Part shown: positions 52,840-61,394 of the stretch, in pieces
Layout of the letters: each line of letters opens with the position of its first letter
Position numbering within the stretch: the stretch's first letter is position 1
DNA from: Gilvimarinus xylanilyticus
GTDB taxonomy: Bacteria > Pseudomonadota > Gammaproteobacteria > Pseudomonadales > Cellvibrionaceae
Direction: 5' to 3'
NCBI RefSeq assembly: GCF_024195295.1
Contig: NZ_JAMFTH010000002.1
Coordinates: 62,001-126,000 of the forward strand
DNA: 64,000 bases
Notes under the pieces: model-generated
Told to the model about the DNA's origin: nothing
The model's database searches: none
The model's input: the letters and a program-made list of their open reading frames with translations, nothing else
Position numbers and translations under genes: made by a program

Positions 52840-54588
52840 TCAGGATTCCACGATCGCAGGTTTCATTTCCACCGATTGATCAATCACCGCATCCAGCGCT
52901 TCGGCTAGGGTGGGATAGACCACAAAGTTACCATTTTCCGGTTTAATCTGGGCTCGCACCATAGCCTTTAGAGGCTGAAACTGAATATCCGATAAAACCA
53001 GCTGCAATTTGCGTTTGCGACAGCGCTTAAGAAAACTGGCAAAACCGTCTAAACCACCCGCATCAAGCAAAGGCACCCCGTCCATATGGACCACCAAGCC
53101 CTTTTGGTCGCGTGCTAGGCGGTCCAGCTCGGCAAAAATTTTATCGGCGGCGGCAAAAAACAATGGCCCCGAGATTTTTACCACCCGCCAGCCTTCGGGC
53201 AACGGCTTGGGTACATGCTTGAGCCTATTGGTAATATCGCTGACTTTAGTCATGGCGGCGATATCGCGCATAAACAAAATGGCGGCTATCACCACGGCGC
53301 TGCCAATGGCCACCACCATATCCACCATTAGGGTTAGCAACAAACACACGCTAAACACCAACACATCCGCCGCAGGCGCCGTGCGAATGGTGTTAATAAT
53401 CTGCCGCCCGTAGCACATCCGCCAGGCGACAATAATTACCAATGTGGCCATACAAGCCATGGGCAGGTGTTTTAAGTAGGGGGCGATCCACAGCAAGCTG
53501 ACGGCAATAACCGCCGCATGCACGATAGAGGCGATAGGCGTATAAGCCCCGGCGCGCAAATTGGTGGTAGAGCGGGCCAGCTCGGGCGCGGCACTAAAGC
53601 CACCAAAAAACGCCGCCATGGAATTACCCACCCCCAGACCAAACACCTCGGCATTGGCGTGATAGCGTTTGCCTGTCATACGCTCCAGCATCACCGCACA
53701 CAAAAGCGCCTCAATCGCCCCCAACAGAGCCAGGGTTAGCGCCTGGGGTAAAACCGCGCTGAGCATAGTAAGCGACCAGGGCTGGCCTTCACTTTGCTGC
53801 CAGGGCAGCACCATCTCGGGCAAAAAGTTGGGAATACCGGCCACCGTATGCCCCGCCGGGGCCTGATACTCAAACGAGCTGGCAATGGTCGCCACCGGGT
53901 AACCTTGCGAATGCAAAAGCATTGCTACCCCTGTGCCCACCACAATAGTAATCAGATGCGCGGGCACCGGCAGGCGCAACCTGGGCCAGGCAAACATGGT
54001 GATAAACGATACCAGGGTGACCAACAAGGTGGGCCAATGCAGCGTGGGCAGATGGCGCACGATAAGCCACAGCTTGGCAAAATAAAAATCCGGCATGGGT
54101 TCGGTCAGCACCAAGCCCAGTAAGTCCGGCAGCTGGATGGTGGCCAGAATCAGTGCTATCCCCAAGGTAAAACCAAAAGTCACGGTGTTGGGGATGTAAG
54201 TGACCACCCTACCAAAGCGCGCCACCGCCATTAGAATCATAAAAACGCCGGACATTAAGGTCGCCAGCATTAACCCCGATAAACCAAACTCTTGCACCAC
54301 CGGTTGCAGCAGCACCACAAACGCCGCGGTCGGCCCGGACACCGAAAACCGCGAACCGCCCAGCAGGGCCATCACCAACCCCACCACCAGCGAGGTGTAC
54401 AAACCGTGCTCGGGTGGCACGCCAATAGCAATGGCCAGCGCCATGGACAGCGGAATGGCCGAAATACCCACGGTAATCCCCGCCAGCAAATCGCCACGCA
54501 GTTTGGTTAGGTTATAGCCCTCTTCAAAGCAGCTTTCGCGCAGGGCACTGGCCACTTTCAGACTCTGCAAATTTCGTCTCGCCGACAT
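52840..54588 (-). CDS. SulP-family anion transporter with STAS domain
   Basis: The 582-residue carrier has a membrane domain of about 14 helices (ca. 25-430) and a C-terminal STAS domain (about 455-565, VHMDGVPLLDAGGLDGFASF). Family segments are GLYTSLVVGLVMALLGGSRFSVSGPTAAFVV near helix 3 and NSMAAFFGGFSAAPELARST. SulP proteins move sulfate, bicarbonate or dicarboxylates; in marine bacteria many are Na+/bicarbonate carriers (BicA-like). The STAS serine/threonine site is replaced by aspartate (LLDAGG), so phosphorylation control is unlikely. Confidence 0.9.
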   Translation of the reverse strand: MSARRNLQSLKVASALRESCFEEGYNLTKLRGDLLAGITVGISAIPLSMALAIAIGVPPEHGLYTSLVVGLVMALLGGSRFSVSGPTAAFVVLLQPVVQEFGLSGLMLATLMSGVFMILMAVARFGRVVTYIPNTVTFGFTLGIALILATIQLPDLLGLVLTEPMPDFYFAKLWLIVRHLPTLHWPTLLVTLVSFITMFAWPRLRLPVPAHLITIVVGTGVAMLLHSQGYPVATIASSFEYQAPAGHTVAGIPNFLPEMVLPWQQSEGQPWSLTMLSAVLPQALTLALLGAIEALLCAVMLERMTGKRYHANAEVFGLGVGNSMAAFFGGFSAAPELARSTTNLRAGAYTPIASIVHAAVIAVSLLWIAPYLKHLPMACMATLVIIVAWRMCYGRQIINTIRTAPAADVLVFSVCLLLTLMVDMVVAIGSAVVIAAILFMRDIAAMTKVSDITNRLKHVPKPLPEGWRVVKISGPLFFAAADKIFAELDRLARDQKGLVVHMDGVPLLDAGGLDGFASFLKRCRKRKLQLVLSDIQFQPLKAMVRAQIKPENGNFVVYPTLAEALDAVIDQSVEMKPAIVES

Positions 54589-54673
54589 ATCCTTCCTTTA
54601 GGCGAATGTCTAATCTCAGCAGACCGAACACACCGAAAACAACGGCCTGCGGTGTTCAGTATACACCCCTGCA

Positions 54674-55318
54674 TTAGATACTGGCCTGATAGCGTCCCCG
54701 AGACGGCGAAGGTAATTCAACCCGATCCGCGCGCACGACATAGCGCAAGCTGCCTCGGGGCACCACCGCATCAAAGGGGTAGCAGGTGACCAACCAGAGA
54801 CTGTCTTGCGCGGGCTCAACCCACAGGCTCTCGCGACTGGCATCGGCAATGCTTTGACGGCTGATGCGATAAGTGCGCCAGCGGCCATTGGTATCTTGCC
54901 AGCGCAGGCGGTCGCCGCGCTCGGTGTTGCGCAAAAACTCAAAGTGGGTGTCGCGGTGCCCGCCCACCACCCGCGCGCCCTGCATTTGCGAGCCATCCAG
55001 CAAGCCGGGCCCAAACGCCAGAGCCTGACCGTGCCCCCCGGAAAGCACATACAAATCCTTGAGCACCCGGCCCTCGGCATCCAGCCACTGCAAGCGGGCC
55101 ACCGGCTGAGTATCTGCCCAGGGCCAGGGGGCAGCAGACAGTTCGGGTGCGACCAGCTTTTGCTGCCAGGCGCGCTCAATCAACACCTGCGCCAGCTGCG
55201 CTTTTAGCTCAATACCAAAGGCGGTGCCCCACTGCCAGCACAGCACCAGTAAAAGCAAGGCACTTACCAGCAAACGGCCGCGGTTGCGCTGTACAAAGCG
55301 CGTCTTTTTAACCCGCAT
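54674..55318 (-). CDS. Class GN (proteobacterial) sortase
   Basis: Sortases cut LPxTG-like motifs and transfer the protein to an acceptor. The 214-residue enzyme has one N-terminal membrane anchor (about 14-35) and a catalytic set of H121 (GGHRDTHF), C179 (LVTCYPFD) and R192 (LRYVVRAD). These match the His-Cys-Arg triad of class GN, the sortases of Gram-negative marine proteobacteria. The gene overlaps the stop of its only obvious substrate by 11 bases, a dedicated pair. The acceptor in a Gram-negative envelope is not known. Confidence 0.94.
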   Translation of the reverse strand: MRVKKTRFVQRNRGRLLVSALLLLVLCWQWGTAFGIELKAQLAQVLIERAWQQKLVAPELSAAPWPWADTQPVARLQWLDAEGRVLKDLYVLSGGHGQALAFGPGLLDGSQMQGARVVGGHRDTHFEFLRNTERGDRLRWQDTNGRWRTYRISRQSIADASRESLWVEPAQDSLWLVTCYPFDAVVPRGSLRYVVRADRVELPSPSRGRYQASI

Positions 55319-57350
55319 GACGACCTCCGCGATATTGCACCGCCAACAAGCCTATTAACGCTAGCGCCCCCAATAACCAGTGCCACAGGGTTCCCGCCGC
55401 GGTCTGCGGATAGCCCACCGCGCGCATTTGCGAACCGGCGGGCATGGCGTTGGCCACGGCGGTATCGCGGGCGGCTTGCGACTCGGGTCGGGTGGGGGTT
55501 TTGTCCACCGCCACCAAGCTGGTATAGCGCGACATCAACTGGTAGTTAAGGGCCACCGGTAGTATCTCGGCGCGGGAGCTTTCGCTATCGCCCGCACGAT
55601 AAGCCTCGTCTTCCAGAAAGGCAATTTGGGCGCGACCGAAGCGCTGCGCCAGCACGGGCACGCCCGTCTGCTCCGCGTCAGACGGCATACCCAGCACCAG
55701 CTCGCGGCGCCAGCGAAGGCCTGCGGACTCGCCGCTGACCACCACCCGGGCGTCCGAACGCGACGGCCAGGGCGGGAGCTTGGCAATGACCTGCACCGGC
55801 TCGCCCCAATACAAATCCGGCACTTGGCGCGGAAACGCCTGCACCGGCTGGGGCCAGTCGATACGCACATTACTTACCACCGGCTTTTGCAACTTGCTTA
55901 GCAACGGCTGCATACGGGCTTGCACCTGTTCGGCGGTGGCGATTTCGGTAAAACTGCCGCGCCCAAATTCGGCCGCGCGGCGCATAAAAAAGCGGTTGGG
56001 GGCACTGCCAATGGCGACGGTAAACAAGCGCGCCTGACCCAATTCGCGATGAATAAGGTTTAGCAATTGCGACTCATTGCCGACACTGCCATCGGTGACA
56101 AATACCACCTGCTGCAGGTGCGACTCGGGCGCCTTATGAGCAAAGGCTCGCGCCAGCGCGCCGTGCATTTCGGTACCGCCCCCGGCGCGCATTTTTTGCA
56201 ACGCCTGTCGGGCAATGGCTTTATTGTCGGCGCTGGCCACCACAGCCTGGGGAAAGACCGCACGGGTATCACTGGCAAAAAATAGCAGGTTAAACCGATC
56301 CCCTTCCGCTAACTGCTGCAGAGCCATGAGCGCACTGGCGCGGGCCTGCTCAATAGAAGTACCTCCCATAGAGCCCGAGGTATCCACCACCAGAATTAAT
56401 TCGCGCGGCAATACCTGCTCGCTGTCTAACTGCTGGGGCGGCATTAACAGAATTTGCGCGTAGCGATCCCCTTGCCACTGGGTGACAAACTGCGCCGCCA
56501 CCGGCGACTTGCCGGGCTGGGCCCGCCAAGACAATTCTAGATCTCGGTCCATTTCCACTTTACCTGCCGCAAGGCTAATCTCGCGTTGCAGCGGCGCGCC
56601 TTGCGGCGTTTGCACCGCAAGCTTGTGAGTCGCGCTGCCCACCTGCGCCAACGGCATGCCCGCATCCAGGTGCACATCCAACGTCATGGGGTTGAGAATC
56701 TCGCCCGCTGGGCTGTGCCACTGAGGCGGGGTGATCTGCGGCGCATCGGGCACCTCGGCGGTGGGCAACGCCCAACCAGACGCGCCGGTTTGCACCTCGC
56801 CCTCGGGCTGGAACTCGGCATGACTGATGCCGGGAATATAGCGCGGCGTTAAGGTGGTGGGCAGGCGCAGGCGAAACTCCCCGGCGTCGTAAATCACCTG
56901 CTGGTTGTAGCCCAGAATAATCTTCACCGTCTCGCCCGGGCCCACATTGGCCAGCTGCTGACGAAACAGGTTGGGCCTTTGCTGCTCAATCAAGGTCGCT
57001 TTTTTACCCGCGCGTTTAGCCGCCTCAAAGGTTTGGCGGGCTTGCTGTTTTTCCTGTATTTCGCCTTCAATCACCCGCTTGCCCACCGTCATGGTTAAGC
57101 GACTTACCGCGCTGTCCTCCGGCAGCGGAAACACATATGTGGCGTTAACCCACTCCTGCGAGGTGTTTTTAAAGGTTTGCGTCAACTCTACCCGCGCCGC
57201 CAACCCTTGAATCTGCAGCCGGTAGTGGCTGGACAAGTGCATCGCCTGCCCGGCCCCCTCCAACATCAGTTGCCCGCTGTGTTCGCGCTCGTCGGCCCAG
57301 GTGGCGGGACACAAACACACCAGTAGCCAGAGTCCTATTTTCTTTACCAT
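55308..57350 (-). CDS. VIT-VWA sortase-target surface protein
   Basis: The 680-residue product has a signal peptide (cut after about 19, TWA). A VIT domain (about 24-155) is followed by a VWA domain (about 318-480) with the MIDAS DTSGSMG (D323, S325, S327), then a strand-rich part. A C-terminal sorting tail has YPQTAAGT, one hydrophobic helix (about 652-671), and a terminal RGGRHAG. The YPQTA motif replaces LPxTG. This is the family called marine proteobacterial sortase target. It resembles inter-alpha-trypsin-inhibitor heavy chains and may bind a matrix. It is translated with the sortase. Confidence 0.94.
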   Translation of the reverse strand: MVKKIGLWLLVCLCPATWADEREHSGQLMLEGAGQAMHLSSHYRLQIQGLAARVELTQTFKNTSQEWVNATYVFPLPEDSAVSRLTMTVGKRVIEGEIQEKQQARQTFEAAKRAGKKATLIEQQRPNLFRQQLANVGPGETVKIILGYNQQVIYDAGEFRLRLPTTLTPRYIPGISHAEFQPEGEVQTGASGWALPTAEVPDAPQITPPQWHSPAGEILNPMTLDVHLDAGMPLAQVGSATHKLAVQTPQGAPLQREISLAAGKVEMDRDLELSWRAQPGKSPVAAQFVTQWQGDRYAQILLMPPQQLDSEQVLPRELILVVDTSGSMGGTSIEQARASALMALQQLAEGDRFNLLFFASDTRAVFPQAVVASADNKAIARQALQKMRAGGGTEMHGALARAFAHKAPESHLQQVVFVTDGSVGNESQLLNLIHRELGQARLFTVAIGSAPNRFFMRRAAEFGRGSFTEIATAEQVQARMQPLLSKLQKPVVSNVRIDWPQPVQAFPRQVPDLYWGEPVQVIAKLPPWPSRSDARVVVSGESAGLRWRRELVLGMPSDAEQTGVPVLAQRFGRAQIAFLEDEAYRAGDSESSRAEILPVALNYQLMSRYTSLVAVDKTPTRPESQAARDTAVANAMPAGSQMRAVGYPQTAAGTLWHWLLGALALIGLLAVQYRGGRHAG

Positions 57351-57466
57351 TGCCTTGCTCCGTTGATGACGTTGGCCTCAGTACACCAAAGCATTCGGGC
57401 CGCACGCCGTCCGAAAGGGGCAAAGCGCTGATCAATTGTGATTAAATATGGCAGGAGGAGATAAAC

Positions 57467-58039
57467 ATGGAGCCTATCGCTATTGACGCGCAGCTCAGTC
57501 TACGACCGGTCGCGCGCGATGATGCATCAACACTGTTTGCGTTAGTGGAAAGCAATCGTCTGTACCTGCGCCAGTGGCTGCCCTGGGTAGACGCCACCGC
57601 CAGCATCGACGATATGCAGGGCTTTTTGCTCAGCGTCACCAAAGACGCCGACCTAGGCACGGACATTACCCTGGCCATCACCCTGGACGATAAGGTGGTA
57701 GGCATTTGCTCGCTCAATGCCATCAACACCCGCCCAGGCCAGGCGCGCATCGGCTACTGGCTGGCCGAAAACTACTGCGGCAGCGGCATTATGACCCGCA
57801 GCGTAAACGCGCTGTGCCATTACGGTTTTGCGACCCTCAAACTGCACACGCTTGTGTTGTGCGCGGCCGAGCACAACCAAAAAAGCCGCGCGGTCGCAGA
57901 GCGCCTGGGCTTTCACCTAAGCCGTAAAATAATGGCGGCGGAAGATCTCTACGGCGAATCCATTAACCATATTCGCTACACATTAAACCCAACGCAGCAT
58001 CGGCAAAGCACCTATGACCCCCGCCATTATTCAGCTTAA
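57467..58039 (+). CDS. RimJ/RimL-type GNAT acetyltransferase
   Basis: The 190-residue acetyltransferase resembles ribosomal-protein N-acetyltransferases: LSLRPVARDDASTLFALVES at the N-terminus, acetyl-CoA loop IGYWLAENYCGSGIMTRSVN (about 102-121), and RAVAERLGFHLSR. A strong AGGAGGAG lies before the ATG. Its end overlaps the ybaK start by 26 bases, so the two are cotranscribed. The true acceptor (ribosomal protein, antibiotic or small amine) cannot be told from the sequence. Confidence 0.88.
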   Translation: MEPIAIDAQLSLRPVARDDASTLFALVESNRLYLRQWLPWVDATASIDDMQGFLLSVTKDADLGTDITLAITLDDKVVGICSLNAINTRPGQARIGYWLAENYCGSGIMTRSVNALCHYGFATLKLHTLVLCAAEHNQKSRAVAERLGFHLSRKIMAAEDLYGESINHIRYTLNPTQHRQSTYDPRHYSA

Positions 58040-58493
58040 TAAAAGCAAAACACCCTACCAGCTGCACGAATACGCCCATGACCCGGCGTGCACTGCCTAC
58101 GGCGAAGAAGCGGCGCAGGCTTTGGGTGTGCCGGCCATGCGGATTTTTAAAACCTTAGTGGTAGAACTGGCCTCTGGCGAGCTGGTGGTAGCCTTGGTAA
58201 GCGTTGACTCTAGCTTACAATTAAAAGCGGTCGCTAAAGCGGCAGGTGCCAAAAAAGCCAAGATGGCAGCCGCAGAGAAAGTTGAACGCAGCAGCGGTTA
58301 TGTCTTGGGCGGCGTCAGTCCTTTGGGCCAGAAAAAGCGCCTGCGCACATTTATTGATACCAGCGCCGAACACCTGAACAGCGTATTTATCAGTGCAGGA
58401 AAACGGGGACTGGAAATCGAAATTGCCCCGGCGCAACTGGCGAGGCTACTCGATGTGCGCTACTGCGAGCTCGCCATAAACCCGACTAAATAG
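58014..58493 (+). CDS. ybaK: Cys-tRNA(Pro)/Cys-tRNA(Cys) deacylase YbaK
   Basis: YbaK hydrolyses Cys-tRNA(Pro) formed by mischarging prolyl-tRNA synthetase, and acts in trans with it. The 159-residue product begins TPAIIQLNKSKTPYQLHEYA and has the family's conserved lysine region (RIFKTLVVEL, about 43-52), SSLQLKAVAKAAGAKKAKMA and GYVLGGVSPLGQKKRLRTFID (about 94-114). The length is normal. It overlaps the acetyltransferase and converges on the zinc peptidase, whose end it overlaps by eight bases. Confidence 0.94.
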   Translation: MTPAIIQLNKSKTPYQLHEYAHDPACTAYGEEAAQALGVPAMRIFKTLVVELASGELVVALVSVDSSLQLKAVAKAAGAKKAKMAAAEKVERSSGYVLGGVSPLGQKKRLRTFIDTSAEHLNSVFISAGKRGLEIEIAPAQLARLLDVRYCELAINPTK

Positions 58494-59379
58494 CGCCCGA
58501 AAAAGTATCACACTGGCGCATATCGCCCGAGCTAAACCCGCGCTTAAACCATTTCACCCGCTGCTGTGAAGTACCGTGGGTGAAGGATTCGGGGGTAATA
58601 TATCCACGCGCGTCTTGCTGCAGGCGATCATCGCCAATGGCCGAGGCCGCTACTAGCGCTTCTTCTAAATCGCCCGGCTCTAGCAGATCGCGAAATTTAT
58701 TGGCACTGTAACCCCATACGCCGGCAAAGCAGTCGGCCTGCAACTCCTGGCGCACCGATAGCTCGTTTGCCTCGGACTTGCTCACCCGCGCCTGCTCCTC
58801 GCGTACCTTGGGGGAAATACCGAGCAGCGTTTGCACATGGTGGCCTACCTCGTGGGCAATGACATAGGCCTGAGCAAAATCACCGGGGGCGTTGTGGCGA
58901 TTCTTTAAGTCCTGGTAAAAACTTAAATCGATATACACCTTGCGATCCGCCGGGCAGTAAAACGGCCCCATGGCCGAGTCAGCGCGGCCGCAGGCGGAGT
59001 TAACCGCGCCGTTAAACATCACCAGGGTCGGCTCTTGATACTGGCCGCCGCCCTCAGAGAAGATTCGCCCCCAGGTTTCTTCGGTATCGGCCAGGACCAC
59101 GGCGGTAAACTCGGCCAGCTCTTGCTCTGCTGCACTGGGCTGGTAAGCCGCGCTCTGCTGACCCGTCGGCCCACTGGCCGATAAAAACGGAATATCCACT
59201 CCAAGATATGAAGCTACCAGCAAGCCGCCAATAATTACGACCACCCACTTACCGCCCTTGCGGCCCAGCAACATGGGTAACAGTCTCAGCAAAGGCGCCG
59301 CGCCCGCACTACTACCAGAGACCCGCTGCCCCCGGCGATCTTCAATATTGCTGCTGCGTCTGCGATTTTGCCAGCGCAT
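58486..59379 (-). CDS. Neutral zinc metallopeptidase, YpfJ family
   Basis: The 297-residue protein has a cytoplasmic basic N-terminus (RWQNRRRSSNIEDRRGQRVS), one membrane helix (about 47-62) and a large extracytoplasmic domain. The zinc motif is HEVGHHV (about 174-180) in YVIAHEVGHHVQTLLGI, with a distal AACFAGVWGY-like segment (QADCFAGVWGYSAN). The family (YpfJ/KPN_02809) is poorly characterised. Its length matches E. coli YpfJ. Element C lies just upstream of its start, 27 bases away. Confidence 0.92.
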   Translation of the reverse strand: MRWQNRRRSSNIEDRRGQRVSGSSAGAAPLLRLLPMLLGRKGGKWVVVIIGGLLVASYLGVDIPFLSASGPTGQQSAAYQPSAAEQELAEFTAVVLADTEETWGRIFSEGGGQYQEPTLVMFNGAVNSACGRADSAMGPFYCPADRKVYIDLSFYQDLKNRHNAPGDFAQAYVIAHEVGHHVQTLLGISPKVREEQARVSKSEANELSVRQELQADCFAGVWGYSANKFRDLLEPGDLEEALVAASAIGDDRLQQDARGYITPESFTHGTSQQRVKWFKRGFSSGDMRQCDTFSGAI

Positions 59380-59406
59380 AGCTCTCTCCTTGAAAGGGTA
59401 AACCTA

Positions 59407-59770
59407 AGGAACCTCTGATCAAGTCCTCTGTGGCCTCAGCGCGAGTCCAAAACGTTCACTCCTTCGCCGGAAAATGCTCCTGCCTTTCCGGCATTCGGGC
59501 AATCCATTGCCCTTGGCGCGCTTCGTAGGCAATGGCCATAGCCCTTGGCAAGAAGTGCAAGCCTTCCGCGTCCTGCTCACGGCCCTTACCTACATCCGTG
59601 TAGGCAACACAGCGGATGGACGTTTTGGCCGCGCCCTTCGGGGCTAACAGAGCTTCCCGATCTCTTCGTTGGCTCACCTCACCGGGCCGCCAGCCCGCTA
59701 TCGGATCGCCGCCTTGACCTCGGAAAGCTCTGTTAGCCAGAAGCCGCATAGGACTTAATCAGAGGTTCCT
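59407..59770. mobile_element. Inverted-repeat element C (MITE-like, 364 bp)
   Basis: The ends are 21-base inverted repeats with one mismatch, beginning AGGAACCTCTGATCAAG (59407-59427) and ending TTAATCAGAGGTTCCT (59750-59770). Inner inverted pairs include GGCTAACAGAGCTT with AAGCTCTGTTAGCC, and a TTACCTACA/TGTAGG-type stem. An open frame across it on the minus strand is an effect of the repeat, not a gene. The element sits in the gap between the zinc peptidase and the P-loop gene. Only a possible A-rich target is visible. Confidence 0.8.
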
Positions 59771-59806
59771 AATAATAGCTCGCCAATATGACCGCTTCCG
59801 TATTTT

Positions 59807-60286
59807 TTACCGGGCGATGTTAAAGCCTTCTTCAGCGCCGGGCGGCTCAAAATAGTGACTTACCTGGGCAAACATGTCGGGCGTGTCGGTCTGCTCCCGA
59901 CCGGGTTCTGTCCGTCGGCGCTTGCGTATACGCTGCAAGCAGATGTCGTCTGTCTGCTCGAGATATACCAACCGATGCTCCGCTCCGACCTCCGTAAAAA
60001 TATCACGAAACCACTGTCTTTGCGCTCGGGTGTTGGCGGGAAAGTCTAATATCACATCAACACCAGCCAGCAACATTGACTGAACGAGGGTTGTGACCTG
60101 CCCTTTTAACCGCCCCGACATTCGAACATAATCGGCTAAAGACGCAATTTGTCCCGGGTACAGAGCCGCCAACCACTCGTCCTCACTAAGCAGCACCGCA
60201 TGGCTGTCTGCCGCCATCTGCTTGGCACGGGTAGACTTACCCGCGCCCATCTTGCCGCAAAAAAAGGTGAGAGTGCCTTTGCTCAT
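59807..60286 (-). CDS. P-loop ATP-binding (AAA_33-like) kinase-type protein
   Basis: The 159-residue product has Walker A CGKMGAGKST (10-19) and the phosphotransferase-like layout of small P-loop kinases, with an acidic LLSEDEWLAALYPGQI segment and a lid QRIRKRRRTEPGREQTDTP rich in arginine. It may phosphorylate a small molecule or nucleoside. The overlapping upstream CBS gene suggests a joint function. The substrate is unknown. Confidence 0.8.
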   Translation of the reverse strand: MSKGTLTFFCGKMGAGKSTRAKQMAADSHAVLLSEDEWLAALYPGQIASLADYVRMSGRLKGQVTTLVQSMLLAGVDVILDFPANTRAQRQWFRDIFTEVGAEHRLVYLEQTDDICLQRIRKRRRTEPGREQTDTPDMFAQVSHYFEPPGAEEGFNIAR

Positions 60287-60705
60287 TCGCCTTTGCCCTT
60301 ATTGCGGTTGCCAATTTCGCGCATAATATCCCGCCACGTAATAATGCCCACGGGCTTGCCCTGTTCGTTAACCACAGGGATGCAGGATATCGAATGACTA
60401 TTAAAAAGTTCGACGGCCTCAATGATCGACGCCGAGTCATTAATTGTTACCGGATTGCGGGTCATTATCTGATGGGCTTTTTTATTTAAGGTGGCCAAAT
60501 CCTTACTGGTTGCCGCTACAGTTTCCACATTGGGACTAATGGCTTTTAGAAGATCGCGGTCGGATATCACGCCCAATAGTTTGGGGCCCTCGACCACTAA
60601 AAGGTGATGAAAGCTCACGTGATCAAAGATATCCTTGATCAGGGCGAGTGAGTCATCCAGATCAACCGTAACCAGCTTAGAACTCATTAAGTTTTTAGCT
60701 TTCAT
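60283..60705 (-). CDS. Two-CBS-domain protein
   Basis: The 140-residue protein consists almost only of a CBS pair (about 7-60 and 76-131): NLMSSKLVTVDLDDSLALIK...LLGVISDRDLLKAI and QIMTRNPVTINDSASIIEAV...PVGIITWRDIMREI. CBS pairs bind adenine nucleotides and often sense energy status. Its stop overlaps the P-loop kinase start by four bases, so the two are translationally coupled. It may control the partner by AMP/ATP binding, which is inference. Confidence 0.9.
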   Translation of the reverse strand: MKAKNLMSSKLVTVDLDDSLALIKDIFDHVSFHHLLVVEGPKLLGVISDRDLLKAISPNVETVAATSKDLATLNKKAHQIMTRNPVTINDSASIIEAVELFNSHSISCIPVVNEQGKPVGIITWRDIMREIGNRNKGKGE

Positions 60706-60855
60706 GTAAGCACTTATCTACCGTCTAACTCAATGCGAAAGCATGCTGGTTGCGCGACCGCACTCAGCAATGAGAACCCCGTTTAGAACACCGTCATTTT
60801 GGCACTAACCGTTAACGTTTGCATTGACCACCAACTTTGGCCATCTTTTTAACCA

Positions 60856-61362
60856 TTATTTATCTCTAATTCTAGCGAAAAACTCAGCGGGCTTTGGTCT
60901 TTTGGCATTAATAGTAACGGTATAATCAAAATTCGAGCTGACACCAAAAGGCGCCACAAGCTCAATGGATTGGTCGGGCTGTAACCTGACCCCCACAGCA
61001 GTTTCCACTTCCACCCAAAAGCTCATGGCATGCTCAGTGGAGTTATAGGGTTTGTCCCCATTGCGAGCGTGCATTCTGGCTTGATTTTTCACTGACCAGG
61101 GCAGCCGCGAAACGCCGCTTAAATGCGATTCGATAGCGATGTCGCGACCCTCACGGGTGTCCTGCGGGTCAAAGAATATCAAATCGACGTCGTTTAAAGG
61201 CGTTAACGGCGAGTGCTGATGCAGCTTATCCCAAGCCAGGTTTCTTACAAAGCCGGCTGCGATACACCATTGCGGCAACTGCAACTCGGCGGCTATAAAC
61301 AAAGCGTCCATTCGCAGAGAATCTTCCTCTATCCAGGCTGCAAGCTGCTCTTCAAGGCTCAT
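60856..61362 (-). CDS. COG3575-type nucleotidyltransferase-like protein
   Basis: The 168-residue product has the polymerase-beta-like pattern of a family of small nucleotidyltransferases: AGFVRNLAWDKLHQHS (about 36-51) and NDVDLIFFDPQDTREGRD (about 57-74), where the two aspartates DVD are catalytic in relatives. A C-terminal GVSSNFDYTVTINAKRP follows. The target, possibly a tRNA, antibiotic or sugar, is unknown. Confidence 0.85.
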   Translation of the reverse strand: MSLEEQLAAWIEEDSLRMDALFIAAELQLPQWCIAAGFVRNLAWDKLHQHSPLTPLNDVDLIFFDPQDTREGRDIAIESHLSGVSRLPWSVKNQARMHARNGDKPYNSTEHAMSFWVEVETAVGVRLQPDQSIELVAPFGVSSNFDYTVTINAKRPKPAEFFARIRDK

Positions 61363-61394
61363 TTGGGTTATTCGCCTATTACGATCTACGACCG

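Noticed and set aside
59456-59749. A 97-codon frame inside element C
   Set aside because: It lies wholly within the terminal inverted repeats and reads across internal stems; this type of frame is a by-product of the repeat.
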